A DNA stretch of 12,335 nucleotides, taken from contig JANQLI010000273.1 of NCBI GenBank assembly GCA_028280675.1, positions 1 through 12,335 of the forward strand, in the 5' to 3' direction. Positions 1-7,126 of this stretch are shown here, piece after piece. The notes below the pieces were generated by a model that worked only from the letters and a program-made list of their open reading frames with translations, did no database searches and was not told the origin of the DNA. A program made the translations under genes and the position numbers. The stretch is from Alphaproteobacteria bacterium (lineage in GTDB: Bacteria; Pseudomonadota; Alphaproteobacteria; SMXP01). Within the stretch, counting starts at the first letter, position 1. Every line of letters begins with the position of its first letter.

Positions 1-380
1 GTCTCGAACATCACGTCGAAGACTTCGGGCAAACACTCGCCCTGTGGGGCGCGCCTGAAGGGAACTATGGCTATTGGCCCCTTCTCGGGCCTGCGCCAAC
101 GCGCGATACTGTGGGCTGGGTGGTCGATATATTCTGTGACCCGCTTGTGTGGATTGGCGGTGCAAGTGTGGAAGCCATCTTCCTGGCCAATACGCTTGTC
201 GGCGGCATTGATACGCGGGCTGAGAATCTGGAAACACTGGATGAGCTGGAAGCCAGCTCGGTGGACTATTATGCCTCGATCCGGAATCTCTACCGTCAGA
301 CGCGGGCGCGTGACATCCGCAACGGCGCAGATGATTTCTCGGACCTGCCTGATTTCGATGATTTCGACGAAGAGTTTTAG
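1..380 (+). CDS. mlaA: MlaA/VacJ family outer-membrane lipoprotein, C-terminal part
   Basis: Only the last 125 residues are in the window; the reading frame enters open at base 3 and stops with TAG at 378-380. Visible family features are the EDFGQTLALWG segment, followed by YGYWPLLGPAPTRDTVG, then a hydrophobic stretch and the terminal helix with ETLDELEASSVDYYASIRN. These match the MlaA (VacJ) family. MlaA is the outer-membrane lipoprotein that removes mislocalised phospholipids from the outer leaflet and passes them to periplasmic MlaC. The tail is acidic and Phe/Asp-rich (DDFSDLPDFDDFDEEF), a common ending in alphaproteobacterial members. The lipobox and N-terminus lie upstream of the window. 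mlaC follows after about 100 bp on the same strand, which fits one transport function. The internal ATG at 111 in this frame is not a credible start because the family homology continues upstream of it. Confidence 0.88.
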   Translation, partial: LEHHVEDFGQTLALWGAPEGNYGYWPLLGPAPTRDTVGWVVDIFCDPLVWIGGASVEAIFLANTLVGGIDTRAENLETLDELEASSVDYYASIRNLYRQTRARDIRNGADDFSDLPDFDDFDEEF

Positions 381-390
381 GGAACGGCAT

Positions 391-407
391 TGTGGCGGCC
401 TGCCACA
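391..407 (+). other. Small hairpin between mlaA and mlaC
   Basis: TGTGGC (391-396) pairs with GCCACA (402-407) around a 5-base loop, 11 bases past the mlaA stop. No T-run follows directly, so it is more likely a processing or stability hairpin, or chance, than a true terminator. Confidence 0.3.
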
Positions 408-479
408 TTCTCGACCTCATTCTTGTCAAAGTTCCTTTTTAGCATTCTTCCCATACGTTAAGAGAGGGTGAGAGCCATC

Positions 480-1148
480 ATGAAAAAGCATGTTCCTATG
501 AGCGCGAAAGTTTCGGCGATGTTGAGCGCCTTGATCCTTGCGATAGTTTTGTCTGCCCCTCTGGCCCCCGTGGCTATGGCTGAGGAAGGCGATGCAGCGG
601 CGGAAGCTTTTATCACGAAGGTGGCTGGGGAAGGCCTTGCGATCTTGGATGACACCTCACTCTCTATCGACGTCCGCACCGATAAATTTGCCGATCTAGT
701 GATCGCCAATGCGGATATCGAAAAGATCGGCTACTTCACCCTTGGCAATCACCGCCGTAAAGCCACACCGGAAGAACTGGAAGAGTTTAATGGCCTGTTC
801 AAAGACTTCACACGGAATTTTTATTCCACACGTCTTGGCGAATATTCCGGTCAAACATTGGATGTCACCGGGTCCGTGCTTGTGAAAAAAGATGTCATCG
901 TCACCAGCCTTCTTAACGATCCGGATGGCGCTGCGCCCACTAAAGTGAATTGGCGTCTCCGCAAAGGGGATGATGGGTACAAACTCCGTGACCTCGAAGT
1001 GCTGGGTGTGTGGCTGGCGCTTGAGCAGCGCTCGCAATTCAATGCGATCATCTCCAACAATGGCGGCAAAGTGAGCGCCCTTCTGGACGAACTCCGCGAC
1101 AAAGTGGAGTCCGGCGAAAGCTTTGAAACAGACGCCGACGGCGCGTAA
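480..1148 (+). CDS. mlaC: MlaC/Ttg2D family periplasmic phospholipid-binding protein
   Basis: A 222-residue protein of the MlaC (Ttg2D, toluene-tolerance) family, which ferries phospholipids between outer-membrane MlaA and the inner-membrane MlaFEDB ABC transporter. Residues 1 to about 35 form a Sec signal peptide: a basic MKKH start, a hydrophobic core SALILAIVLSAPLAP, and a likely cleavage site after AMA before EEGDAAA. The mature part has family features: FADLVIANADIEKIGYFTLG, EFNGLFKDFTRNFYSTRLGEYSG, paired strands ending in VNWRLRKGDDGYKLRDLEVLGVWLAL, and the C-terminal QRSQFNAIISNNGGKVSALLDEL. The ATG at 480 is chosen: AGAGAGGG (461-468) lies 11 bases upstream, and MKKH gives a normal signal peptide. 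An in-frame GTG at 468 overlaps that Shine-Dalgarno sequence and is unlikely. The transporter genes mlaFED are not in this window, so they probably lie elsewhere. Confidence 0.9.
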   Translation: MKKHVPMSAKVSAMLSALILAIVLSAPLAPVAMAEEGDAAAEAFITKVAGEGLAILDDTSLSIDVRTDKFADLVIANADIEKIGYFTLGNHRRKATPEELEEFNGLFKDFTRNFYSTRLGEYSGQTLDVTGSVLVKKDVIVTSLLNDPDGAAPTKVNWRLRKGDDGYKLRDLEVLGVWLALEQRSQFNAIISNNGGKVSALLDELRDKVESGESFETDADGA

Positions 1149-1258
1149 CACCATTCCAAAAAGTGCAATGGATGGTATGCTCGTCTTTACAAGCTTTTTC
1201 GGAAATAAGAGCTTTGCGCGGCCCATGCCTCATTTAATGGTGAAAGAGTCATAACGGA

Positions 1259-2305
1259 TTAGCGCATGGTTGACGACACCGGTTGCTGCTGGGTGATGCA
1301 ATGGATGCCGCCCCCGCCAATGGCAATCGCATCAATATTGACTTGGACAATCTCACGATCCGGGCATTGCGCGCGGAAAATGGCTGCCGCTTCTTCATCC
1401 GCATCTACACCATATTTCGGCATAATCACAGCGCCATTAGCGAGATAGGAATTCACATAGGACGTACAGAACATCGGCGAATCCGACTCGGCTTCAGACG
1501 CATCTAAAATATACGTCATCTCAATCGGGCGGCCCTTTGCGTCCGTCTGTCCCTGCAGAGCTGCGATATTGGCGTCATGGATTGCGCGTCTTGGATCATA
1601 CGGATCTTGACACCGTTCAATCAGCACATGGCCTGGGCGCGTAAAAACAGCTATCCCATCCACATGACCGTCGGTTTCCTCATCGTCGGGATCGCCAACA
1701 AGCCAGATCACTTTTTCGCAACCAAGCGTGCGCAACAATTCTTGCTCCACTTCGCCGCGGGTAAAATGCGGATTACGGTTTTTGTTGAGGAAACACTGTT
1801 CTGTTGTGATCACCGTCCCTTCCCCATCGACGGTGACGCCGCCGCCTTCAGCAAAAATATGCGAGGTGTAATTGCGCGCACCTTGCATCCGTAAAATCCG
1901 TTCACCGATCAAAGCGTCATTGGCGTAACAACGAGACTTGCCGCCCCATGCATTGAATTGCCACGTGGAGCCAGCAAGATCGCCATCTGCATTGACTAAA
2001 AAATTCGGTCCTGTATCGCGCAGCCATGCTTGGTCGGTGACCATACCGACAATCTCAATAGCGCTGCTTAAGAACGGCCGTGCTGTTTGCACATCGTCGG
2101 GATGAACCAGAAGGCGGACCGGTTCGAAGTCGGCGATGGCATTAGCAACATTGGCATAGGCCTGCTGGGTCTCGCGAAGATCGCCTTGCCAATAAGCCGG
2201 GTTATGCGGCCAGCCCATCCAGCAACACGCATGCAGCTCCCATTCAGCAGGCATACGAAACCCCTTATCCGCCGGATTGGCTGCAGTGATGGGATCGTCA
2301 AGCAT
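1259..2305 (-). CDS. aguA: Agmatine deiminase (peptidyl-arginine deiminase family)
   Basis: A 348-residue enzyme predicted to hydrolyse agmatine to N-carbamoylputrescine and ammonia, a step of putrescine synthesis from arginine, in the cytoplasm. It shows the guanidino-group-modifying fold motifs in order: RMPAEWELHACCWMGWPHN near the N-terminus, WLRDTGPNF, FNAWGGK, FAEGGGVTVDGEGT, the DDEETDGHVDG segment with the catalytic His, and the C-terminal GGGGIHCITQQQP with the nucleophilic Cys at about residue 336. The length fits AguA (about 345-370). The start at 2305 is preferred because AAAGGGG lies about 7 bases upstream on this strand. The in-frame ATG at 2329 has no such site and would place the ribosome-binding site inside the gene. 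The gene is convergent with mlaC. No N-carbamoylputrescine amidase (aguB) is next to it, so the partner enzyme must be elsewhere. A related peptidyl-arginine deiminase activity is the main alternative. Confidence 0.9.
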   Translation of the reverse strand: MLDDPITAANPADKGFRMPAEWELHACCWMGWPHNPAYWQGDLRETQQAYANVANAIADFEPVRLLVHPDDVQTARPFLSSAIEIVGMVTDQAWLRDTGPNFLVNADGDLAGSTWQFNAWGGKSRCYANDALIGERILRMQGARNYTSHIFAEGGGVTVDGEGTVITTEQCFLNKNRNPHFTRGEVEQELLRTLGCEKVIWLVGDPDDEETDGHVDGIAVFTRPGHVLIERCQDPYDPRRAIHDANIAALQGQTDAKGRPIEMTYILDASEAESDSPMFCTSYVNSYLANGAVIMPKYGVDADEEAAAIFRAQCPDREIVQVNIDAIAIGGGGIHCITQQQPVSSTMR

Positions 2306-2329
2306 GCCACTGCCCCTTTGCTCGCGCAT

Positions 2330-2656
2330 TGTTCACACATGCGATCATGACCCATTGCAAAGGGCGTGTACAGATACGCACTGTGAGTCAAAAGCTGACA
2401 TATCGGAAAAGTTGTGCTAATGTCGTCTTATATCCAAAAGGGTACATTTATATTGATTATTGTATTGTTGATTGAAGGGGATATGTGTGAGGAAATATAA
2501 CTTGGGGCGCTTAAAAAAGCAGCGTCCAATCAGATGATTTACTGAGCTTCGTGGGGATACGCGAGAGTGTCGAACTGAAAAGAGCAATCTTTGGCCTTAA
2601 GAGAAAAAATGGCAATCGAGACCGCAAAGACGATTGCTAAGTAGTTGGACAGAGGG
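2330..2656. other. A+T-rich intergenic stretch between aguA and the orphan membrane protein
   Basis: About 327 bases without a convincing gene. It must contain the aguA promoter on the - strand and probably the promoter of the downstream + strand gene, but no clear -35/-10 pair stands out. Composition is visibly richer in A+T than the flanking housekeeping genes, especially from about 2400. Short open frames are present. One of 16 codons (GTG 2487 to TGA 2537) has AAGGGG six bases upstream and encodes a very basic peptide starting MRKYNLGRLKK. I do not call it a gene. No tRNA-like fold or integrase-type repeat was seen. Confidence 0.5.
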
Positions 2657-3073
2657 ATGACAGATTTTCTAATACTAATGATCTTAGGAGGTTTGTTGGG
2701 GTACCCATTAGGAGCTCTGGCGGAACACGCATCATATTACTTCAAATATTACCTAACAGAACGCCCATCAAAATCATGGGGTTTCTCAGTTATGTTGTGT
2801 GCCACCGGTTACCTTATCGGCATGCTCGTTCTGATCCTATCAGTAATTGTCATAATTCTGTCATGGCTCAGCATTGATACATATAGAGATGCGCAAAACA
2901 CACCATTTGGTGATTTTTTTGCAGGTGTTTTACTCGGGCACCTGTTGGGGTCGTACCGTGCTGGTAAAAAGATAAAAGAAAAATCCGGGATGTTTCTATC
3001 TTGGGAACAAATCAAAGAATTACGTGATTACCAGGAAGAAAAACCACCCCGGGAAGACCGTGAAGTATCGTGA
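2657..3073 (+). CDS. Orphan small integral membrane protein
   Basis: I do not recognise this 138-residue protein. It has a hydrophobic N-terminal segment (about residues 4-22), a second long hydrophobic segment (about 42-72, with LIGMLVLILSVIVIILSWL), a third weaker one (about 83-98, GDFFAGVLLGHLLGSY), and a charged cytoplasmic-looking tail rich in Lys, Glu and Arg (RAGKKIKEKSG to PPREDREVS). Three membrane passes are likely. The start is uncertain. The ATG at 2657 directly abuts AGAGGG, which is too close for a normal Shine-Dalgarno sequence. An in-frame TTG at 2645 is the upstream alternative, with nothing better before it. Codon usage is A+T-rich compared with mlaC, ettA or groEL. Together with repeat element A about 60 bp downstream, this suggests acquired DNA. 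No function can be assigned. Confidence 0.6.
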   Translation: MTDFLILMILGGLLGYPLGALAEHASYYFKYYLTERPSKSWGFSVMLCATGYLIGMLVLILSVIVIILSWLSIDTYRDAQNTPFGDFFAGVLLGHLLGSYRAGKKIKEKSGMFLSWEQIKELRDYQEEKPPREDREVS

Positions 3074-3133
3074 AGTATAACGTATATGATGGAGGGGAAC
3101 ACGAACAATGGGGTCAGAGCCCTTAAACCTACC

Positions 3134-3265
3134 TGTCATTCCCGCGCACGCGGGAATCCAATGACGTGGCCGCTTGTACGAGTGCATATTGGAGCGCACA
3201 GCGGGAAATCTAAGTCCCTCATTCTTTGCTATGCCATTAGATCCCCAGTCAAGCTGGGGATGACA
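3134..3265 (+). repeat. Palindromic repeat element, copy A (132 bp)
   Basis: Starts TGTCATTCCCGC and ends GGGGATGACA, so the outer six bases are inverted repeats (TGTCAT/ATGACA). It holds two hairpins. The left is ATTCCCGCG/CGCGGGAAT with a very short loop. The right is ATCCCCAG/CTGGGGAT around TCAAG. The 70-80 bp between them is not palindromic. It has the same length as copy B at 3629-3760, with about 14 mismatches by eye (about 89% identity). The mismatches cluster in the middle, while ATCTAAGTCCCTCATTCTTT is conserved. The open frame running through it (3086-3271) is not a gene. Confidence 0.85.
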
Positions 3266-3339
3266 ATTTGATTGTGGAAAAGACTATAGAGGTACTAAGT
3301 TGAGAATGACAAAGAGGGGGTATAGGTCTATCATTCAAC

Positions 3340-3618
3340 ATGCCCTATGCGACATATATAATGGCGAGTCGAAAACATGGGACGCTTTACATCGGTGTCA
3401 CCAATGATCTTGCGCGGCGCGTTTGGGAACACAAGGAAGGTTTAGTAAAGGGTTTCACCAAACAATATAGAGTTGATAAGCTAGTTTACGCCCAAGCATA
3501 TGACGATGTGCGCGACGCCATTCAAAGAGAGAAGCAACTTAAGAAGTGGAATCGCGCTTGGAAAATTCAACTCATTGAAGAAACAAATCCTGAATGGGAC
3601 GATATAGATCTTTGCTAG
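3340..3618 (+). CDS. Small GIY-YIG nuclease-domain protein (UPF0213/YhbQ-like)
   Basis: A 92-residue stand-alone GIY-YIG domain. The two signature strands are YIM (residues 6-8, in place of GIY) and YIG (17-19) in the block GTLYIGVTNDLARRVWEHK. The candidate catalytic Arg is 26 or 27, with His31 nearby, and Glu64 lies in AIQREKQLKKW. The C-terminal RAWKIQLIEETNPEWDDI is typical of this short subfamily. Length is normal for the family, and all expected active-site residues seem present. GIY-YIG domains cut DNA with a divalent metal. The role of these short proteins is not settled: DNA repair and repeat mobility are both possible. The ATG at 3340 lacks a good Shine-Dalgarno sequence at normal distance (a GAGGGGG run ends about 20 bases upstream). 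The gene lies between two near-identical palindromic elements, with its stop only 10 bases before the second. Confidence 0.85.
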   Translation: MPYATYIMASRKHGTLYIGVTNDLARRVWEHKEGLVKGFTKQYRVDKLVYAQAYDDVRDAIQREKQLKKWNRAWKIQLIEETNPEWDDIDLC

Positions 3619-3628
3619 AGAATTTCAT

Positions 3629-3760
3629 TGTCATTCCCGCACACGCGGGAATCCAATGGCAAGGCCGCTTGTACGAGTGCGCGTGGAAACGCACAGCGAT
3701 AAATCTAAGTCCCTCATTCTTTGCTATGCCATTAGCCCCCCAGTCAAGCTGGGGATGACA
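3629..3760 (+). repeat. Palindromic repeat element, copy B (132 bp)
   Basis: Second copy of the element at 3134-3265, same length and orientation. It starts TGTCATTCCCGC and ends GGGGATGACA. The left hairpin is slightly imperfect (CCCGCACACGCGGG) and the right stem is CCCCAG/CTGGGG around TCAAG. It lies between the convergent ends of the GIY-YIG gene and ettA. Its hairpins could limit read-through from both sides, although there is no T-run of the intrinsic-terminator type. Confidence 0.85.
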
Positions 3761-3774
3761 ACCGACTGAACACC

Positions 3775-5454
3775 CTACCCGCGTGTAAACTTCTTAAACT
3801 TGATGCGGTGAGGAACCTCTGCGACATCGCCGAGGCGGCGTTTGCGGTCTTCTTCATAGGCCTCATAATTGCCTTCGAACCATTCGACATGACTGTCGCC
3901 TTCAAAGGCCAGCATGTGGGTGGCGATGCGGTCTAAGAACCAGCGGTCGTGACTGATCACCACGGCGCACCCGGCGAAGTTCAACAAGCCATCTTCGAGC
4001 GCGCGCAACGTCTCAACATCCAAATCGTTGGTTGGTTCGTCAAGCAACAACACATTGGCGCCGGATTTCAGCATTTTGGCAAGATGCACCCGGTTGCGCT
4101 CACCGCCCGAGAGCTGCCCGACTTTCTTTTGCTGATCACCGCCTTTAAAATTGAATTGCCCGACATAGGCGCGGCTTGACATCTCGCGTTTGCCGAGCTC
4201 GACAATATCCAAACCGCCGGAGATTTCTTCCCACACGGTTTTATCGGCGTCTAAATCGTCCCGCGATTGATCGACATAGCCAAGCTGTACGGTTTCGCCC
4301 AAGCGCAGTGCGCCATTGTCTGACGTCTCTTGCCCCGTCAGCATACGGAAGAGTGTGGTTTTGCCTGCGCCGTTTGGCCCAATCACCCCGACAATGCCGC
4401 CAGGCGGCAAGCGGAACGACAGATCGTCTATGAGCAGTTGATCGCCAAACCCTTTGGAAAGGTTTTCTGCTTCGATCACCACGCCGCCCAAACGCGGCCC
4501 AGCCGGAATGGTGATTTGCGCCGTGCCCACATCCACGTGATCCGCTTGATTGAGCAACTCATCATAGGATTTAATCCGCGCTTTGCTTTTCGCTTGCCGC
4601 GCTTTCGGCGAGGATTTGATCCACTCCAATTCACGCGCCAGAGTTTTCTTCTTCGCCGCGTCCTCTTTGCTTTCTTGCGCCAAACGCTGTTCCTTTTGCT
4701 CAAGCCAGGAAGAGTAATTGCCTTCCCACGGAATGCCAGCGCCGCGATCGAGTTCCAGAATCCAGCCCGTGACGTTATCGAGGAAGTAGCGATCGTGCGT
4801 CACCAAAATCACCGCGCCGTTATAATTGGCGAGATAATGTTCAAGCCAGGCAACAGATTCTGCATCCAAATGGTTGGTCGGTTCGTCAAGCAGCAACAAA
4901 TCGGGATGAGCGAGCAACAAACGGCACAACGCCACGCGGCGCTTTTCCCCGCCCGACAGCTTCGTCACATCTGCATCGCCCGGCGGACAGCGCAACGCAT
5001 CCATCGCCATTTCAACCTTTGAGTCAAGATCCCACGCATCAAGCGCATCGATCTTTTCTTGAATCTCGGATTGCTCGGCGATGGTGGCGTTCATTTCGTC
5101 ATCATCCATCGGCTCGGCAAACTTCGCTGATACTTCATTAAAGCGGTCAATCAAGCTTTGCGTTTCGGCCACCCCTTCCATGACATTGCCACGCACGTCT
5201 TTGCTGGCGTCAAGTTCAGGCTCTTGCGCGAGATAGCCCACTGTCGCGCCTTTCGCCGCCCAGGCTTCGCCAACAAACTCTTTATCCATCCCCGCCATGA
5301 TTTTGAGCAGCGTCGATTTACCGGCGCCGTTGACACCCGCCACACCAATTTTCGCATCCGGGTAAAAGCTCAAATGGATGTCTTTCAACACCTGCTTGCC
5401 ACCGGGGAAGGTCTTGGACACGCGATCCATGTGATAAATAAACTGGCGGGCCAT
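3775..5454 (-). CDS. ettA: Energy-dependent translational throttle protein EttA (ABC-F ATPase)
   Basis: A 559-residue soluble ABC-F protein with two ATPase domains and no membrane segments. Domain 1 has Walker A GVNGAGKST (residues 40-48), signature LSGGEKRR (about 166) and Walker B LLLLDEPTNHLD. Domain 2 has Walker A GPNGAGKTT (about 358), signature LSGGERNR (about 447) and Walker B VLLLDEPTNDLD. Between them is the charged linker rich in Lys and Arg (SSPKARQAKSKARI) that contacts the ribosome P-site tRNA region. Length and motifs match EttA, which binds the ribosomal E site and gates the first elongation steps according to the ATP/ADP ratio. The start at 5454 has GGAG about 6 bases upstream. 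It is divergent from the PH-domain gene, and its stop lies 14 bp from repeat element B. Other ABC-F paralogues are less likely because the N-terminal RQFIYHMDRVSKTFPGGKQV is characteristic of EttA. Confidence 0.94.
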   Translation of the reverse strand: MARQFIYHMDRVSKTFPGGKQVLKDIHLSFYPDAKIGVAGVNGAGKSTLLKIMAGMDKEFVGEAWAAKGATVGYLAQEPELDASKDVRGNVMEGVAETQSLIDRFNEVSAKFAEPMDDDEMNATIAEQSEIQEKIDALDAWDLDSKVEMAMDALRCPPGDADVTKLSGGEKRRVALCRLLLAHPDLLLLDEPTNHLDAESVAWLEHYLANYNGAVILVTHDRYFLDNVTGWILELDRGAGIPWEGNYSSWLEQKEQRLAQESKEDAAKKKTLARELEWIKSSPKARQAKSKARIKSYDELLNQADHVDVGTAQITIPAGPRLGGVVIEAENLSKGFGDQLLIDDLSFRLPPGGIVGVIGPNGAGKTTLFRMLTGQETSDNGALRLGETVQLGYVDQSRDDLDADKTVWEEISGGLDIVELGKREMSSRAYVGQFNFKGGDQQKKVGQLSGGERNRVHLAKMLKSGANVLLLDEPTNDLDVETLRALEDGLLNFAGCAVVISHDRWFLDRIATHMLAFEGDSHVEWFEGNYEAYEEDRKRRLGDVAEVPHRIKFKKFTRG

Positions 5455-5585
5455 ACATTACTCCAACGTCAGAAATTCAAGACAAAGCGCGTTCTTTTAG
5501 CGAAAGCGCCCTGTTTTCGCAATGGTTTCGCATCTCAAAAATGCCCTATTCTCTATGTAGTCTTAAGCAAAGAGAGGCAAAGGTC

Positions 5586-6002
5586 ATGGGTTATGTCGAT
5601 AAAACATTAGGGGCCCACGAAACGATCCTGCATCGTGCCTATTTCCATTGGACCTATACCCTGACCGCCTTTGCCGCCTTGATCATCCTTGGTATTGCGT
5701 TGATCGGTATCTGGATCTTTCTGTCCATGATGATCCGCCTTTTCACCACCGAGATCGTCGTCACCTCACAGCGCTTTGTTTATAAGACGGGCTGGATCTC
5801 GCGCAAAACCCAAGAAGTGAATCTCGAAAAGATCGAAGAGGTCAATCTCGACCAAAGTGTCGCCGGGCGGCTGTTGGGATATGGCCGTCTGCGCATTCAA
5901 GGCACCGGTGTCGGCGCCATTGATTTACCGCTGGTCGCCAACCCGCTGAAGCTGCGCCGCCGGATTACCGATGCCAAAGCCGCAAAGCGCCAAGAAGGCT
6001 AA
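5586..6002 (+). CDS. Bacterial PH-domain (YdbS-like, DUF304) membrane protein
   Basis: A 138-residue protein with an N-terminal membrane region and a C-terminal bacterial PH (bPH2) domain. Residues about 20-50 are strongly hydrophobic (LTAFAALIILGIALIGIWIFLSM) and could form two closely spaced helices or a hairpin. The PH-like part follows: TTEIVVTSQRFVYKTGWISRKTQEV, then KIEEVNLDQSVAGRLLGYGRLRIQGTG, then the closing strand and helix. These match the family consensus of a Tyr/Lys-rich first strand, a helix with the VxxxxS pattern, and the GxGxxxxxG turn. The function of these proteins is poorly defined; they are thought to act at the cytoplasmic membrane. The ATG at 5586 is preferred over the in-frame ATG at 5541 because AGAGAGG and AAAGG lie just upstream, and the extra 15 residues look non-native. 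It is divergent from ettA. Confidence 0.82.
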   Translation: MGYVDKTLGAHETILHRAYFHWTYTLTAFAALIILGIALIGIWIFLSMMIRLFTTEIVVTSQRFVYKTGWISRKTQEVNLEKIEEVNLDQSVAGRLLGYGRLRIQGTGVGAIDLPLVANPLKLRRRITDAKAAKRQEG

Positions 6003-6114
6003 TACCCCATAGAGACCAAGAAAATGTCTTGATAAATTGTTAAGACTTGCCCGCATAGGTGTTAATCTTTTCGAAGAACCTTTTTGCTAACGTTATTTTT
6101 GAGGGGATGATTTT

Positions 6115-6996
6115 ATGACGTCAGCTTTTACGGAAAGCACATTTACGACCGAAGACGGGCTGCAACTCTATTACCGCGATTATAATCCATCGGCGGGAGG
6201 CGTTCCCATTCTGTGTTTGCCGGGGCTGACCCGCAACGCCAAAGATTTCGAAGATGTCGCCCCGCAATTGGTCGCTTGGGGATACCGGGTTCTGTGCATG
6301 GATATGCGCGGGCGTGGCAAATCCGATTACGACCCTGATCCTGAAAACTATCACCCGCATACTTATGCAAGAGATGTTCTAGAGCTTTTCAATCATGAAC
6401 ATATCGGCAAATCGATTGTGATCGGCACCTCGCTTGGCGGCTTGGTCGCCATGACCTTGGCGTTGCTCAAGCCAGAGATCTTACATGCTGTGGTCTTAAA
6501 TGATGTGGGACCGGACATTGCGCCCGAAGGCTTGGTCCATATCGCTAAATATGCCGGGAAAAGCGAAAGCCTCCCGAATTGGGATGTGGCGGCGGGCGCC
6601 GCGCATTTGGTTGGCGGGCATGCCTATCCCGATTTCACCGAAGCGGATTGGCAGGACATGGCGCGGCGCGTTTTCCGCGAACAAGACGATGGCAACATCG
6701 TCGCCGATTGCGATCCGCAGATCTCGCTTCTGTTCGATAAAGTGCTGCCCAATGAAGGCGCGCCCAATTATTGGGACGGTTTTATGGCCCTCTCTGGCCG
6801 CCCTGTCATGTGCATTTGGGGCAAACTCTCCAATATTCTAGCCGAAAATACTCTCTCCGCCATGCGCGAGCGGATGCCGGACATGACGGTTGTCACGCTG
6901 GAAAACCGGGGCCATGTCCCGCTGTTGACCGAAGCACCGTGTATTGAGGGCTTGGGACAGTTCCTGGGCGCGCTCAGCCTTGAGCGCACAGCTTAA
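6115..6996 (+). CDS. Alpha/beta-fold hydrolase with substituted catalytic acid
   Basis: A 293-residue cytoplasmic alpha/beta hydrolase. The oxyanion region LCLPGLTRNAKDF, the turn DMRGRGKSDYDPDPENY and the nucleophile elbow GTSLGG (Ser106) are all clear, and the C-terminal catalytic His is in NRGHVPLL (His267). The expected catalytic acid position after strand 6/7, normally RGxxSDIL in this subfamily, reads WGKLSNIL here, with Asn240 (codon AAT at 6832-6834) where Asp is usual. Substrate is unknown; relatives are annotated as esterases or generic hydrolases. The ATG at 6115 has GAGGGG eight bases upstream. The gene stands alone between the PH-domain gene and groES. Either it is a reduced-activity or non-catalytic member, or another acidic residue supplies the charge. 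Confidence 0.85.
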   Translation: MTSAFTESTFTTEDGLQLYYRDYNPSAGGVPILCLPGLTRNAKDFEDVAPQLVAWGYRVLCMDMRGRGKSDYDPDPENYHPHTYARDVLELFNHEHIGKSIVIGTSLGGLVAMTLALLKPEILHAVVLNDVGPDIAPEGLVHIAKYAGKSESLPNWDVAAGAAHLVGGHAYPDFTEADWQDMARRVFREQDDGNIVADCDPQISLLFDKVLPNEGAPNYWDGFMALSGRPVMCIWGKLSNILAENTLSAMRERMPDMTVVTLENRGHVPLLTEAPCIEGLGQFLGALSLERTA

Positions 6997-7085
6997 GAGC
7001 ACACAGTCTAATTTACTGGAAACATTGGATTTTCCATTCTACGGACATTTCTTGCCGCGCTGGCCATGTTTTTTCTGCCCGCCGC

Positions 7086-7117
7086 CTTGACTCCCCCCTA
7101 TGCACATCCTATCTGTC
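7086..7117 (+). promoter_or_regulatory. Heat-shock (RpoH-like) promoter of groESL
   Basis: CTTGAC at 7086-7091 and CCTATCT at 7108-7114 fit the alphaproteobacterial RpoH pattern CTTG, 17-18 bases, CYTATnT (18 bases here between CTTG and CC). The spacing and position place a transcription start just before or within the left arm of the CIRCE operator. This was matched by eye against the known consensus. Confidence 0.6.
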
Positions 7118-7126
7118 CCGCATCCG

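Noticed and set aside
67..471. 134-codon open frame on the + strand
   Set aside because: Overlaps the MlaA coding frame in another phase; the MlaA frame carries the family motifs.
696..1226. 176-codon open frame on the - strand
   Set aside because: Antisense to mlaC, which has a clear signal peptide and family motifs.
1149..1258. Bidirectional terminator between mlaC and aguA
   Set aside because: Only 5-bp imperfect stems are visible (such as CCATT/AATGG), without a T-run at the right distance.
3086..3271. 61-codon open frame on the + strand
   Set aside because: Most of it is repeat element A; the peptide has no gene-like character.
3134..3760. CRISPR array
   Set aside because: Only two long copies separated by a gene, no regular short spacers and no cas genes.
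3134..3760. Classical composite transposon or insertion sequence
   Set aside because: No DDE or HUH transposase is present, and no target-site duplication is visible at the element borders.
4330..5022. 230-codon open frame on the + strand
   Set aside because: Lies wholly antisense within ettA, has no family features, and has a composition typical of a shadow frame.
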